Assembly: GCF_014841115.1 (NCBI RefSeq)
Contig: NZ_JACYTP010000014.1
Span: 1 to 64,000, forward strand
DNA from: Photobacterium arenosum
GTDB taxonomy: Bacteria; Pseudomonadota; Gammaproteobacteria; Enterobacterales; Vibrionaceae
Direction of reading: 5' to 3'
Length of the DNA stretch: 64,000 nt
Positions within the stretch are counted from its first letter, which is position 1. Each line of letters begins with the position of its first letter. Both the position numbers and the translations under genes were made by a program. Under the pieces are notes generated by a model, which ran no database searches, was not told the origin of the DNA, and was given only the letters and a program-made list of their open reading frames with translations. This document shows positions 26,019 to 35,211 of the stretch, piece after piece.

Positions 26019-27806
26019 TTACTGGCGATCCTGATCAAAGTCACCGTGGAAGTGACCGTGATCCGAATGACTCTCTGCAGCTTTCAGCTTCTCACCAATA
26101 CGCAGTTTTTGCGTTGGTTTCATGTCGCTTGGCATACGCGACATGGTTTTCACTGCCGGTTCAGCAACTTCAGGGAATAATGGCTTACTGAACGCATAGT
26201 AAGTCGTCACATAGGCCAGGGCCTGAGTATTAACGAACAAGGCTTTCTGGCTGACGTTATTCAGATCATCACAGGCCTGGTGATAACATCTGTCGTAAGC
26301 CACATCAATTTCACCGCCAAACTGATCCACTTCTTCAGCCGTTTTCACTTTCTCAGCACCGGTGAACAGGCCACCGAACGCCACACCCCAATCAGCGAAA
26401 CCTGCATAATCAGAACGTTTAGACAGCGCCTGAGGCACAGTGAACTCAGATTTTGCCGTAAAGAACTCATTGAATGTCGATTCAATGTCGGAAGTACCGT
26501 ATGGCGGTTTGAAATCACCGGTATAGGCATTGTCCGGGCTGTCTTTGGTATCCGACAGGTCGCCATCCATGACACCGAAGATATAGTTTGGCGAACCGAT
26601 CATGTCAAAGTTCAGGTACAGCTTCACTTTATTCAGCTTAGTGTAGCGGGCTTCAACCAGCTCAACCTGTTCTTCTGTCAACTGGCTGGGATCGTCCAGT
26701 CCCAGTTCTGCCAGAATCTCGTTCTGAGCCTGATCATAGATAGGGGCAAACAATGTGTTAGTGTAATACTCTGAACCCACTAAGCCTGCTTCCTCTGCTG
26801 CCCACCAAGCGAACCGGACTTTGTTTTTCACTGGCGCTCTGGTGTCAGCCAGCGTAATTGCATACTCCAGCAAACCGGCCGTACCTGAACCGTTATCATT
26901 GATACCAGGCCCTTCCGGTACTGAGTCCAGATGCGCCCCCAGCATCACCACCTGATTCGGATTACCGCGTCTGGTTTCCGCAATCACGTTCTGGGTTACG
27001 ACCATTTCGTCTTTGACATCGACCGCAAGTACCACAGGGACGGGCTGAGTCTGGCTGGCATCGAACCACTGTTTAGCTATTTCATACCGGGCGCCGAAAG
27101 CAGGTACTGTCGCCGCTGTATCGCTGCCCAGCGTACCGTTAACCACACCCTTACGGCCTTCATCGTTCCCTTGGTTAAAGACGATCACCGCTTTGGCACC
27201 GGCATTTTGTGCGTTCACCACTTTCGTTGTGAAGTTACAGCCACCGCGCTGGATGGCCGCCACTTTCCCGGTGATCGCTTTACCGTCAAAATCAGTGGCT
27301 TCACAACCATCGGTATCATCGTAATTCGGACTGTCAAAGTTAAAATCCGGCGTGACAAATACGATGTCACCAGCCAACTGACCATTTGAATCACCCGAAT
27401 AGGACATCACGGCATAGTCTGCTTCAACACCTTCTCCAGCCTCACGAGTGCTAATCAGATCAGCGCCGTCAACATTGAGCGTTGTTCCGGCCAGCTCTTC
27501 CCAGGCGCGGAAATCAAACTCCTGTGTAGACACTTTATAGCCGTGTTCTTTCATCACTTCGATGATGTAATCAACAGAATACTGGTATCCGTCTGAGCCG
27601 GCAGCACGGGTCACAGAGCTGCCATCCGATGTCGGCGTGGCACGCGCTTCCAACTCCACCAAATGCTCTACCACATCTTCATGTTCAATTTCGCTACTGA
27701 CGTAAGCCGCGGCTTCTTTCGGGTCATCCCAATAACAACCGGTCAACATGGTTGAGCTGATGAGAGTGGCGAGAAGCGTCTTTTTTGTTGTTATGCATAC
27801 TTGCAT
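26019..27806 (-). CDS. M28-family zinc aminopeptidase lipoprotein with PA domain
   Basis: The 595-residue protein starts at 27806 behind GGAG. It has a lipoprotein signal with LTGC and then a PA (protease-associated) insert at about residues 115-260. The M28 zinc ligands are visible: H in GAHLDS (about 292), D in NDNGSG, the EE pair in EEAGLVGS (about 337), D in NFDMIG, and H in CYHQACDD (about 506). It should release N-terminal amino acids from peptides outside the inner membrane. It is related to secreted Vibrio and Streptomyces aminopeptidases. The gene is monocistronic. Confidence 0.88.
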   Translation of the reverse strand: MQVCITTKKTLLATLISSTMLTGCYWDDPKEAAAYVSSEIEHEDVVEHLVELEARATPTSDGSSVTRAAGSDGYQYSVDYIIEVMKEHGYKVSTQEFDFRAWEELAGTTLNVDGADLISTREAGEGVEADYAVMSYSGDSNGQLAGDIVFVTPDFNFDSPNYDDTDGCEATDFDGKAITGKVAAIQRGGCNFTTKVVNAQNAGAKAVIVFNQGNDEGRKGVVNGTLGSDTAATVPAFGARYEIAKQWFDASQTQPVPVVLAVDVKDEMVVTQNVIAETRRGNPNQVVMLGAHLDSVPEGPGINDNGSGTAGLLEYAITLADTRAPVKNKVRFAWWAAEEAGLVGSEYYTNTLFAPIYDQAQNEILAELGLDDPSQLTEEQVELVEARYTKLNKVKLYLNFDMIGSPNYIFGVMDGDLSDTKDSPDNAYTGDFKPPYGTSDIESTFNEFFTAKSEFTVPQALSKRSDYAGFADWGVAFGGLFTGAEKVKTAEEVDQFGGEIDVAYDRCYHQACDDLNNVSQKALFVNTQALAYVTTYYAFSKPLFPEVAEPAVKTMSRMPSDMKPTQKLRIGEKLKAAESHSDHGHFHGDFDQDRQ

Positions 27807-28107
27807 GTGTGACTCCTTGTGTGTTGTTAGCCAACACATTGTTGACGAAACACAAGGTTACAAAAATGTTAAATTGGAGTTGTTTTGTTAAATCTAGGCA
27901 GACTTCAAACTATGCGCACACATGCTATGCAACAAGAATTAAAGTTTTAACTCAAGATCACACCCTGACTTCAACAAGATTCTTTATCTAATGATAATAC
28001 TATTAATTTAAACTGTGTTTTTACCCAAAGACAGACATTAAATTCATTAATGCTAAATTTGATGATAATAAACACTAAGGAAGTTTCAGATCACCACTCA
28101 GTCACAT

Positions 28108-28824
28108 TTAAAATAAATCAGCAATATTTTTGATATTCTGAATCGTATTTTCTGTTGTCGATAAGGTCTCGTAATATTTACGCTGATTGTTCAGACTGGC
28201 AAGGCGTTGATTCAGCGCTGTCTTTTGCGTTTGAGGCAGTGTTTCCGAGGTCAGTTGACTATGAATCTGAGTCATTTCTCTGTCAATCTTATGAACGGCA
28301 AGTTCATATTCAAAACGGTTAACATCAAACTCCGCACGCTCCATCCGCGACTTGGCCGATTTCAGCTCCGCTTTAAATGTTTTTCTGTCATCACTGGACA
28401 GCGTGTCCTCTTCCAGCCTCGCTTTGTAGTTATTCACACTGCTTTCTGCCGAGTCCAACCTGGATTGCGCTTGGGCCAGATTATGGTAAGGCGTGTAACC
28501 TGACAGAAAATCTCTGGCTAAGTCTGCCGGACAGACATTGTCATAGCTTGCATTGGACTGACCAACCAGAGTGCCATTTTCGTAAGTACAGTATGAGGTT
28601 AATCCTTCACGTCGGCCTTGCTGGTAAGATTTCAGATCAACAGATACACCATATTCCGCACATTCTTCACTGTAAATGGCCGAGTAATTCTTTTTCCCTT
28701 TCTGGCCATCGGCCAAGCCCATCTGATGCCAATCACCCAGCCGGCATTCTTCTTCACTGATTGAAGAACAGCCAGACATGGTCAACATCATTGCCACGGC
28801 TGACATCACATATCGTTTATGCAT
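28108..28824 (-). CDS. DUF2799 lipoprotein with coiled coil
   Basis: The 238-residue protein has a lipoprotein signal (MSGC) and a DUF2799-type N-terminal domain with the repeated GxxxG patterns (GLADGQKG, YQQGRREGLTSYC). From about residue 120 a long charged helical region rich in E, K, R and L looks like a coiled coil. Other DUF2799 proteins are small envelope lipoproteins of unknown function; the long coiled-coil tail is additional. It is a single gene. Confidence 0.75.
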   Translation of the reverse strand: MHKRYVMSAVAMMLTMSGCSSISEEECRLGDWHQMGLADGQKGKKNYSAIYSEECAEYGVSVDLKSYQQGRREGLTSYCTYENGTLVGQSNASYDNVCPADLARDFLSGYTPYHNLAQAQSRLDSAESSVNNYKARLEEDTLSSDDRKTFKAELKSAKSRMERAEFDVNRFEYELAVHKIDREMTQIHSQLTSETLPQTQKTALNQRLASLNNQRKYYETLSTTENTIQNIKNIADLF

Positions 28825-29150
28825 TATCCAGATTTCCCTGATTCACAGTAAGCCACTCTCTTTCCTTAAAATAGAGCGGCGCGCTGTCTTTATTTGTTAA
28901 CTGCAGATAACCAGATGGCGTCAGGATACCCTGCGCATCATGGTATAAAGCCCGTAAAGATACAGTACAACCGATGTCATATCAAAGCTTTAGCATAGGC
29001 GCAGTGAAATGCCTGGTAGGTATTGAATACTGACGTTGAATCACCCAAGTGCGGGCAGTAAGGCGTGAATAACGCGAAGATATGTAGATTGAGGGAGTAG
29101 CCCCGATCAGGCGGACGCAGCCTGACCGGGAGATAGCATTTACGTGCCGG
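28825..29150. other. Intergenic region after dadA
   Basis: No gene is seen. A near-perfect hairpin (29102-29112 with 29120-29130, one mismatch) lies downstream of dadA on the minus strand and may end its transcript, though no T-run follows. Confidence 0.4.
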
Positions 29151-30404
29151 TTACAGATACCGGTGGATAGATAAGCCGTCTGTGTCGATATCCGTGTCAT
29201 TACCACTGACAATATCGGCCAGTAAACGACCAGACCCGCAGGCCATGGTCCAACCCAGCGTGCCGTGCCCGGTATTGGTGTAAAGATTATCAAAAGGCGT
29301 TTTACCTATGACCGGTGTACCATCCGGTGTCATCGGACGCAAGCCAGTCCAATACTCGGCCTGGTTCAGATCGCCGCCGTCAGGGAACAGATCATTGACA
29401 ACCATAGCGATGGTTTCTTTTCGCTGCTCGGTCAGATGCAGATTAAAGCCCGCCAGCTCAGCCGTACCGGCCACACGGATACGGTTATCGAACCGTGTCA
29501 TAGCGACTTTATAGGTTTCATCTATCACGGTCGACACAGGGGCGCCGTCGCTGTCTTTCAGCGGCATGGTCAGCGAGTACCCTTTGACCGGGTAAACCGG
29601 CAGTTGCATACCTAAGGTGTCCAGCATGGCTGTTGAGTAACTGCCCAGCGCCACCACATAAGCATCGGCTTTGAACTCACCTTTATCGGTATCAACAGCC
29701 ACAATGCGCCCCGCTTCATGTCGCAGTCCTTTAATTGGGGTATCAAACACAAAAGTGACACCGGCCTGCTCAGCCAGAGCGGTCAGTTGCTGGCAGAATT
29801 TATAGCAGTCGCCAGTCTCATCATCCGGCAATCGCAAGCCACCCGCTACTTTCTCCCGCACTTTAGCCAGCGCCGGTTCTGCTGCGATACATCCAGCGGC
29901 GTCCAGAAGTTCAAACCGTATACCGCTTTCATCCAATACCTGAATATCTTTACCGACCGCATCAAGCTGAGCTTGAGTACGTAACAATTGCAATGTGCCT
30001 TTCTGACGGCCTTCGTAGTGCAGATCGTGTTGCTGGCGCAACTCAATCAAACTTTCCCGGCTGTAATTTGAGACGCGTAACATGCGGGCTTTATTGCGCT
30101 GATAACTGACATAGTTGCAGTTGGCCAGCATCTTACCCATCCAGCTGTACAAATCCGGCGATAACGACGGTTTGATTTTCAGCGGCGCATGTTTCTGTAC
30201 CAGCCACTTAATGGCTTTCGCCGGAATGCCAGGCGCTGCCCACGGTGAAGAGTAGCCGTAGGAAATCTGCCCGGCATTAGCAAAACTGGTTTCTTCTGCA
30301 CTGCGGGACTGGCGGTCAATAACCGTCACCTGATGCCCCTTCTGCGCCAGATACCAGGCTGACGTCAGCCCGACAACACCGCTTCCTAATACAATGACTT
30401 CCAT
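29151..30404 (-). CDS. dadA: D-amino acid dehydrogenase DadA
   Basis: The 417-residue FAD enzyme begins with the nucleotide-binding motif MEVIVLGSGVVGLTSAWYLA, then ANAGQISYGYSSPWAAPGIP, both typical of DadA (E. coli 432). The C-terminal GHGTLGWTMACGSGRLLAD closes the FAD site. It oxidises D-amino acids, mainly D-alanine, to 2-oxo acids and feeds electrons to the respiratory chain at the membrane. I chose the ATG at 30404 because it starts exactly at the FAD motif with GAGAGAG upstream. No alanine racemase (dadX) gene follows. The divergent LysR gene probably regulates it. Confidence 0.9.
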   Translation of the reverse strand: MEVIVLGSGVVGLTSAWYLAQKGHQVTVIDRQSRSAEETSFANAGQISYGYSSPWAAPGIPAKAIKWLVQKHAPLKIKPSLSPDLYSWMGKMLANCNYVSYQRNKARMLRVSNYSRESLIELRQQHDLHYEGRQKGTLQLLRTQAQLDAVGKDIQVLDESGIRFELLDAAGCIAAEPALAKVREKVAGGLRLPDDETGDCYKFCQQLTALAEQAGVTFVFDTPIKGLRHEAGRIVAVDTDKGEFKADAYVVALGSYSTAMLDTLGMQLPVYPVKGYSLTMPLKDSDGAPVSTVIDETYKVAMTRFDNRIRVAGTAELAGFNLHLTEQRKETIAMVVNDLFPDGGDLNQAEYWTGLRPMTPDGTPVIGKTPFDNLYTNTGHGTLGWTMACGSGRLLADIVSGNDTDIDTDGLSIHRYL

Positions 30405-30529
30405 ACGTCTCTCTCTTCGCTGTGGCTGGGTTTCGGTAAGAAAACGCAAATACGCTCTCCACACCTTAATAAAAGCGCAGATTGCGCGATTTACATCACC
30501 TTAACAATCGATAATTATTAACATCAGCG

Positions 30530-30551
30530 TATAGTTATTCTATAAGCTTAT
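30530..30551. promoter_or_regulatory. Putative LysR-type binding region between dadA and lysR gene
   Basis: TATAG-TTATT-CTATA and the overlapping palindrome ATAAGCTTAT lie in the 202-bp divergent region, consistent with a T-N11-A type LysR site. The assignment is by position and symmetry only. Confidence 0.4.
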
Positions 30552-30606
30552 ACTGAAAGCCTAGCTGACTGGCAATGTCAGCGCGACCCGAAGAGATTAA
30601 GAAAAC

Positions 30607-31521
30607 ATGTCAGTCATAAAAGGCAACCTGCTGGCGGTGCTGGCTACTTTCGATGTCGCCGCCAGAACCACCAGCTTTACCGGTGCTGCCAGTCGGTTAC
30701 ATATCACGACAGGTGCGGTCAGCCAGCAAATACGGCAGCTTGAACAACAACTTGGCTTCCCGGTGTTCCAACGTCATGCCAGAGGCATCATCCTGACCGA
30801 GCAGGGCCAGCGGCTGCATCAGGTTGTCAGCCGGAGCCTGACTGACATTGCTGAGGTTATTCGGGAGCTTCAGACTGATCCCCAGCCCGAAGGTGAAATT
30901 CGCCTCAGACTTACCCCTTCATTTGCCTTCAAATGGCTGGTGCCCAGATTGCATGATTTCTATCAGCACTACCCTGACATCAATATCCAGACATACGCCG
31001 ATGGTGCCCTGGTCGACAGCCGGGACACAGATTGCGATTTAGTGATTGATTACCGCCGTGACGACGAAATTAAAGATGACGGCAAAACCAGTCTGTTGAT
31101 GGCGGAATCCCTGCTGCCTGTCATGAGTCCCGACTATCAGGCAAAGTTCGACTGGTTGCATCCGCAAGCCTGGCACCAGGTGACGTTACTGCATGATGCG
31201 ATGCCGTGGCGTCAGGCGGAGCGGGATACCGAGTGGCGCTACTGGTTTAACAGCATGCACATACAGGCCGACAGTCGGCGAGGCCACTTTTTTAACCGGA
31301 CAGACATGGCAATGGCAGCAGCCGAAGCCGGACTGGGGGTCGCCATGGCGCGGCAGGCATTGATAGGTGATGACGTCAACAAAGGCCGGCTGGTGTCACC
31401 GTTTGCTCCCCTGCAGGCCAATGCGGGTTATTACCTGATCAGCCACCGCCATTCCGCGGCCATTGACTGTTTTGTGCAATGGCTGAGAGCACAGATTGAC
31501 TCTGTGCCCCTAGAGCACTAA
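30607..31521 (+). CDS. LysR-family regulator, GcvA-like
   Basis: The 304-residue protein has an N-terminal winged helix-turn-helix (about residues 8-65, with FTGAASRLHITTGAVSQQIRQL) and a periplasmic-binding-protein-like effector domain. The SFAFKWLVPRL segment after the linker is typical of the GcvA/AmpR/DsdC branch. Because it diverges from dadA, control of D-amino acid catabolism is likely. Its last 12 bases overlap the 3' end of convergent fetB. Confidence 0.88.
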   Translation: MSVIKGNLLAVLATFDVAARTTSFTGAASRLHITTGAVSQQIRQLEQQLGFPVFQRHARGIILTEQGQRLHQVVSRSLTDIAEVIRELQTDPQPEGEIRLRLTPSFAFKWLVPRLHDFYQHYPDINIQTYADGALVDSRDTDCDLVIDYRRDDEIKDDGKTSLLMAESLLPVMSPDYQAKFDWLHPQAWHQVTLLHDAMPWRQAERDTEWRYWFNSMHIQADSRRGHFFNRTDMAMAAAEAGLGVAMARQALIGDDVNKGRLVSPFAPLQANAGYYLISHRHSAAIDCFVQWLRAQIDSVPLEH

Positions 31522-32280
31522 CTGTCCATAGCGGTTAAAGGCAAACCGGCTCATCATGCCTAAGGTGGCCGCGACACTCACAGAGACGGCAACAAGAATA
31601 GCGATCATGATCGCCAGTTGATACTTCACCGCCAGAACAGGTTCCGTGCCGCCGAGGATCTGACCTGTCATCATACCCGGCAAGGCCACTATCCCCAGAG
31701 TGCTCATACTGGCTAACTGCGGCATTAACGCCGCTTTGACCGCCTCTCGCTGAAACGGTTGGATCGGGTGCGGCGCGCCCATTGCCAGATAAAACTGATA
31801 CTCGTTATTTTTTTCTTTCAGGCTGGCATACCAGCGCTCCAGCGCCAGTACATTAGCGGTCAGGGCATTGCCCAGAATCATTCCGGCGACTGGGATCAGG
31901 TATTGCGCCTGCCACCAGGGATCAGCATGGATCAAACCCACCAGCATAGGTGGCAGCACCACAAATAAGCACACCAGCAAACCAGTGATCACGGACAGTG
32001 TCGCTTTTCCGAGCGCAATCCCCGCGCGACGACAGATACTGAAACCTGCCACTGTCACCATGATTCCCAGCCATAACAGATTCAGACCGGGATGCTGGAA
32101 ATCAAACAGGGTTTGCAGGTACAAACCCACCACCGCAAGCTGCAAGGTCATGCGAAGCACGGCAGTGACGGTCGGCTTACTCAGTCCCAATTGCCAGCGG
32201 TAAAACAGCGCCAGCGGCACCAGCAACAACAGATAGAAACCGGCCAGTGACAGGTTTGAAATCGCAATGGCATTATTCAT
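31510..32280 (-). CDS. fetB: FetB iron-export ABC permease
   Basis: The 256-residue membrane protein matches the YbbM/FetB family in length (E. coli 259) and in the segment MGAPHPIQPFQREAVKAALMPQL. About six to seven hydrophobic segments are present. With FetA it is thought to export iron and protect against oxidative stress. I chose the ATG at 32280 (GGGAGTCAGTC in front); it overlaps the fetA stop by 8 bp, so the two genes are translationally coupled. Confidence 0.88.
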   Translation of the reverse strand: MNNAIAISNLSLAGFYLLLLVPLALFYRWQLGLSKPTVTAVLRMTLQLAVVGLYLQTLFDFQHPGLNLLWLGIMVTVAGFSICRRAGIALGKATLSVITGLLVCLFVVLPPMLVGLIHADPWWQAQYLIPVAGMILGNALTANVLALERWYASLKEKNNEYQFYLAMGAPHPIQPFQREAVKAALMPQLASMSTLGIVALPGMMTGQILGGTEPVLAVKYQLAIMIAILVAVSVSVAATLGMMSRFAFNRYGQLVL

Positions 32281-32911
32281 GACTGACTCCCAGTTCAATC
32301 TGATACTCAGCCGATGCCAGCCAGTGGGGATCATGTGACACAGACACACACGTGAGTGGCTGTAACGCCAGCTGGGCCATCACCTTATCACGGCTGGCAC
32401 TGTCCAGCGCCGAAGTCGGCTCGTCCAGCAGCCAGATGGGCCGGTCCATCAACAGTGCCCGGGCAACAGCAACCCGTTGCTTTTCACCTCCGGACAACGC
32501 ACTGACCGCTTTTTCCAGTCCATGGGTAATCTCCAGTGACAGCAGCACATCCACACAACGCTTATCGTCAGGCATATCGCTTTTCACGGCTTTCAGTGTC
32601 CATGGCAGCCGTAAGGCATCCCCCACCGATTCGCCCCCCATCACTGGCGCTTGAGGTAAATAGCAGAATTGCTGCCGCCACCAGCGCAAGTTGCCGGGGC
32701 TGATTTCCTGCCCCTGCCACAAAAAATGACCTGAACTGGCAGGCTGTAAACCAGCCAGTACCTGTAACAGACTCGATTTTCCGCTGCCCGAACGGCCGGA
32801 AAGAGCAAGGTGTTTGCCCGCTGGCAAACTTACCGTCAATGCTTGATCCTGGGATTGTTCAAATCCTGACCTCAGCATGTTTATCTTTAACTGAACCTGA
32901 CTGTCAGACAT
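32273..32911 (-). CDS. fetA: FetA iron-export ABC ATPase
   Basis: The 212-residue ATPase has Walker A GRSGSGKSS, signature LSGGEKQR, Walker B IWLLDEPTSALD and the switch His in VSHDP. It pairs with FetB, whose start codon lies inside its last codons. The length is slightly under that of E. coli FetA (225). The divergent neighbour is an unrelated ABC exporter. Confidence 0.88.
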   Translation of the reverse strand: MSDSQVQLKINMLRSGFEQSQDQALTVSLPAGKHLALSGRSGSGKSSLLQVLAGLQPASSGHFLWQGQEISPGNLRWWRQQFCYLPQAPVMGGESVGDALRLPWTLKAVKSDMPDDKRCVDVLLSLEITHGLEKAVSALSGGEKQRVAVARALLMDRPIWLLDEPTSALDSASRDKVMAQLALQPLTCVSVSHDPHWLASAEYQIELGVSHE

Positions 32912-33102
32912 TCTGTTCGCCTATTCACTCCGGACATCTAAAATTGATGCGTCATTATGGTCAGATTCTGATAAAATATTGCCGTTATTTCTGACACATT
33001 AAAGAGCACTCAAACAGTAAACAGTGTTCAGCCGTAATGCTTACGGCCATCCTTTAAGGCTATCGCCTATTGCGTCACATGCACAATTGGAATCAATAAT
33101 TT

Positions 33103-34971
33103 ATGTTTAAATTCTTTGAGAAACTGACGGCGCCTTTCCCGGACGAAACGCCTCAGCAGCCCCCGGGCAGCCTGCTGGCATTTTGCCGCTACTATACACG
33201 TGGTTTCGGTTGGCCATTATTGGCAATGTCTGTTCTCAGCGCCTGTATTGCCATTGTTGAAGTTACTTTATTAGGCTTCATGGGACAGTTGGTTGACCTG
33301 CTGGCTCAACACTCACCTGACACTTTTCTGGCTGAAGAAAGCGGAAAACTCTGGATGATGGGTCTGCTGATTGTGGTGGTGATCCCCTTCCTTGCTTTCA
33401 CTCACTCAATGATCATGCACCAGACCCTGCTGGGGAATTATCCGATGTCGATCCGCTGGCTGGCGCACCGCTATCTGCTGCGCCAGAGCGTCTCGTTTTA
33501 TCAGGATGATTTTGCCGGACGCCTTGCAACCAAAGTCATGCAGACGTCGCTGGCCGTCCGGGAAACCGTGATGAAAATGGTGGATGTGCTGGTTTACATC
33601 AGCGTGTATTTCACCGCCATGATTGTCATGATGGGAAATGCCGATATCATTTTGATGTTGCCTATCCTGGTATGGTTGATGGCCTATATCGGTATTCAGT
33701 TCTACTTCGTACCGAAAATGAAAAAAATCGCCACCGAACAGGCCGACGCCCGTTCTATGATGACCGGCCGTATTGTCGACAGCTATACCAATATCACCAC
33801 GGTGAAACTGTTCTCGCACACCAACCGTGAAACCGAATATGCCGAAGAAAGCATGCAGGGGTTTCTGGATACTGTGTACCGTCAGATGCGCCTGGCAACC
33901 AAATTCATTTTGAGTGTCGATGCCATTAACTACCTGCTGCTGTTCGTGATTGCCACTGTCTCAATTGGTCTGTGGATGAACAGTGCCGTTACTGTGGGTG
34001 TTATTGCCGTAGCTATCAGTATTGCGCTGCGCGTGCAGGGCATGTCTAAATGGATCATGTGGGAAATCGGTGCGCTGTTTGAAAACATTGGTACTGTCGT
34101 CGATGGCATGAAAACCCTGTCTAAACCGGTATCGATTGAAGACAAAACCGATGCGCAGCCACTTGATGTGACTCAGGGCGGCATTGAATTCGATAACATC
34201 AGCTTCCACTATGGCGAGAAAGACAAAGGCGTTATCGAACAGCTGAATCTGCATATCAAACCCGGTGAGAAAGTGGGTGTGGTCGGCCGCTCTGGCGCAG
34301 GTAAATCAACGCTGGTCAACCTGCTGATGCGCTTCCACGACCTGGAATCCGGTGCCATCCGCATTGATGGCCAGAACATCGCTGATGTCACGCAAGATTC
34401 ACTGCGCGGCAATATCGGAATGATCACGCAGGATACGTCATTGCTGCATCGCTCTATTCGCGAAAACATTCTTTACGGCAGACCCGATGCAACAGAAGAA
34501 GAGCTGCGGGCGGCTACCCGTCAGGCACACGCCCATGAATTTGTTGAAACACTGACCGATCCGCACGGCAATGTCGGTTACGATGCACAGGTCGGTGAGC
34601 GCGGTGTGAAACTGTCCGGCGGTCAGCGCCAGCGTATAGCCATTTCTCGCGTGCTGCTGAAAGACGCACCGATTCTGGTGATGGACGAAGCGACCTCAGC
34701 GCTGGACTCAGAAGTTGAAGCGGCAATTCAGGAAAGCCTGTACCAACTGATGCAAGGCAAAACAGTCATCGCGATTGCGCACCGTTTATCAACCATTGCA
34801 GCTATGGATCGCCTGATCGTCATCGACCAGGGCCAGATTGTTGAGCAAGGCAGCCATCAGGAACTGCTGAGCAAAAACGGCATTTATGCCCATTTATGGG
34901 CGCACCAGACAGGCGGCTTTATCGCCTGTGATCTGGAAGAAAGCCAACCAGAAGCGGAAATGGCAAAGTAA
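33103..34971 (+). CDS. ABC exporter, fused membrane and ATPase domains
   Basis: The 622-residue half-transporter has a six-helix exporter domain (about residues 40-330) and a C-terminal ATPase with Walker A GRSGAGKST (about 397), signature LSGGQRQR (about 504), Walker B ILVMDEATSALD (about 524) and the H-loop AHRLST. It resembles MdlB/MsbA-type multidrug or lipid exporters; the substrate is unknown. It has no C39 peptidase domain, so it is not a typical bacteriocin exporter, although a toxin gene follows after a terminator. Confidence 0.88.
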   Translation: MFKFFEKLTAPFPDETPQQPPGSLLAFCRYYTRGFGWPLLAMSVLSACIAIVEVTLLGFMGQLVDLLAQHSPDTFLAEESGKLWMMGLLIVVVIPFLAFTHSMIMHQTLLGNYPMSIRWLAHRYLLRQSVSFYQDDFAGRLATKVMQTSLAVRETVMKMVDVLVYISVYFTAMIVMMGNADIILMLPILVWLMAYIGIQFYFVPKMKKIATEQADARSMMTGRIVDSYTNITTVKLFSHTNRETEYAEESMQGFLDTVYRQMRLATKFILSVDAINYLLLFVIATVSIGLWMNSAVTVGVIAVAISIALRVQGMSKWIMWEIGALFENIGTVVDGMKTLSKPVSIEDKTDAQPLDVTQGGIEFDNISFHYGEKDKGVIEQLNLHIKPGEKVGVVGRSGAGKSTLVNLLMRFHDLESGAIRIDGQNIADVTQDSLRGNIGMITQDTSLLHRSIRENILYGRPDATEEELRAATRQAHAHEFVETLTDPHGNVGYDAQVGERGVKLSGGQRQRIAISRVLLKDAPILVMDEATSALDSEVEAAIQESLYQLMQGKTVIAIAHRLSTIAAMDRLIVIDQGQIVEQGSHQELLSKNGIYAHLWAHQTGGFIACDLEESQPEAEMAK

Positions 34972-34996
34972 CCCGCTCCTGATCTCAAACAGACAA

Positions 34997-35020
34997 AACC
35001 AGCCTGCGGGCTGGTTTTTT
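34997..35020 (+). terminator. Rho-independent terminator after ABC exporter
   Basis: AACCAGCC pairs with GGCTGGTT around TGCG and runs into a stretch of T residues. It separates the exporter from the toxin gene. Confidence 0.85.
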
Positions 35021-35211
35021 TATATCTGGTTAGTAGCTCCCCTCTCAAACCTCACCTTGCATTTCCACACCCCAAACCGGCAATTCGCAACCTGAAACTT
35101 GTTATTTCCACTGAAAGTCACCCTCAAAAACCGTCACACCGCAACCGCTTCCCAGTGATAAAATCTTGCGCAAAATGTTTGATATAGCTGCTTTTTTGTT
35201 AAGGGGGCATT

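Noticed and set aside
33103..34971. ABC exporter as dedicated secretion system for the adjacent toxin
   Set aside because: It lacks a C39 peptidase domain, a terminator separates the genes, and no accessory membrane-fusion gene is present.
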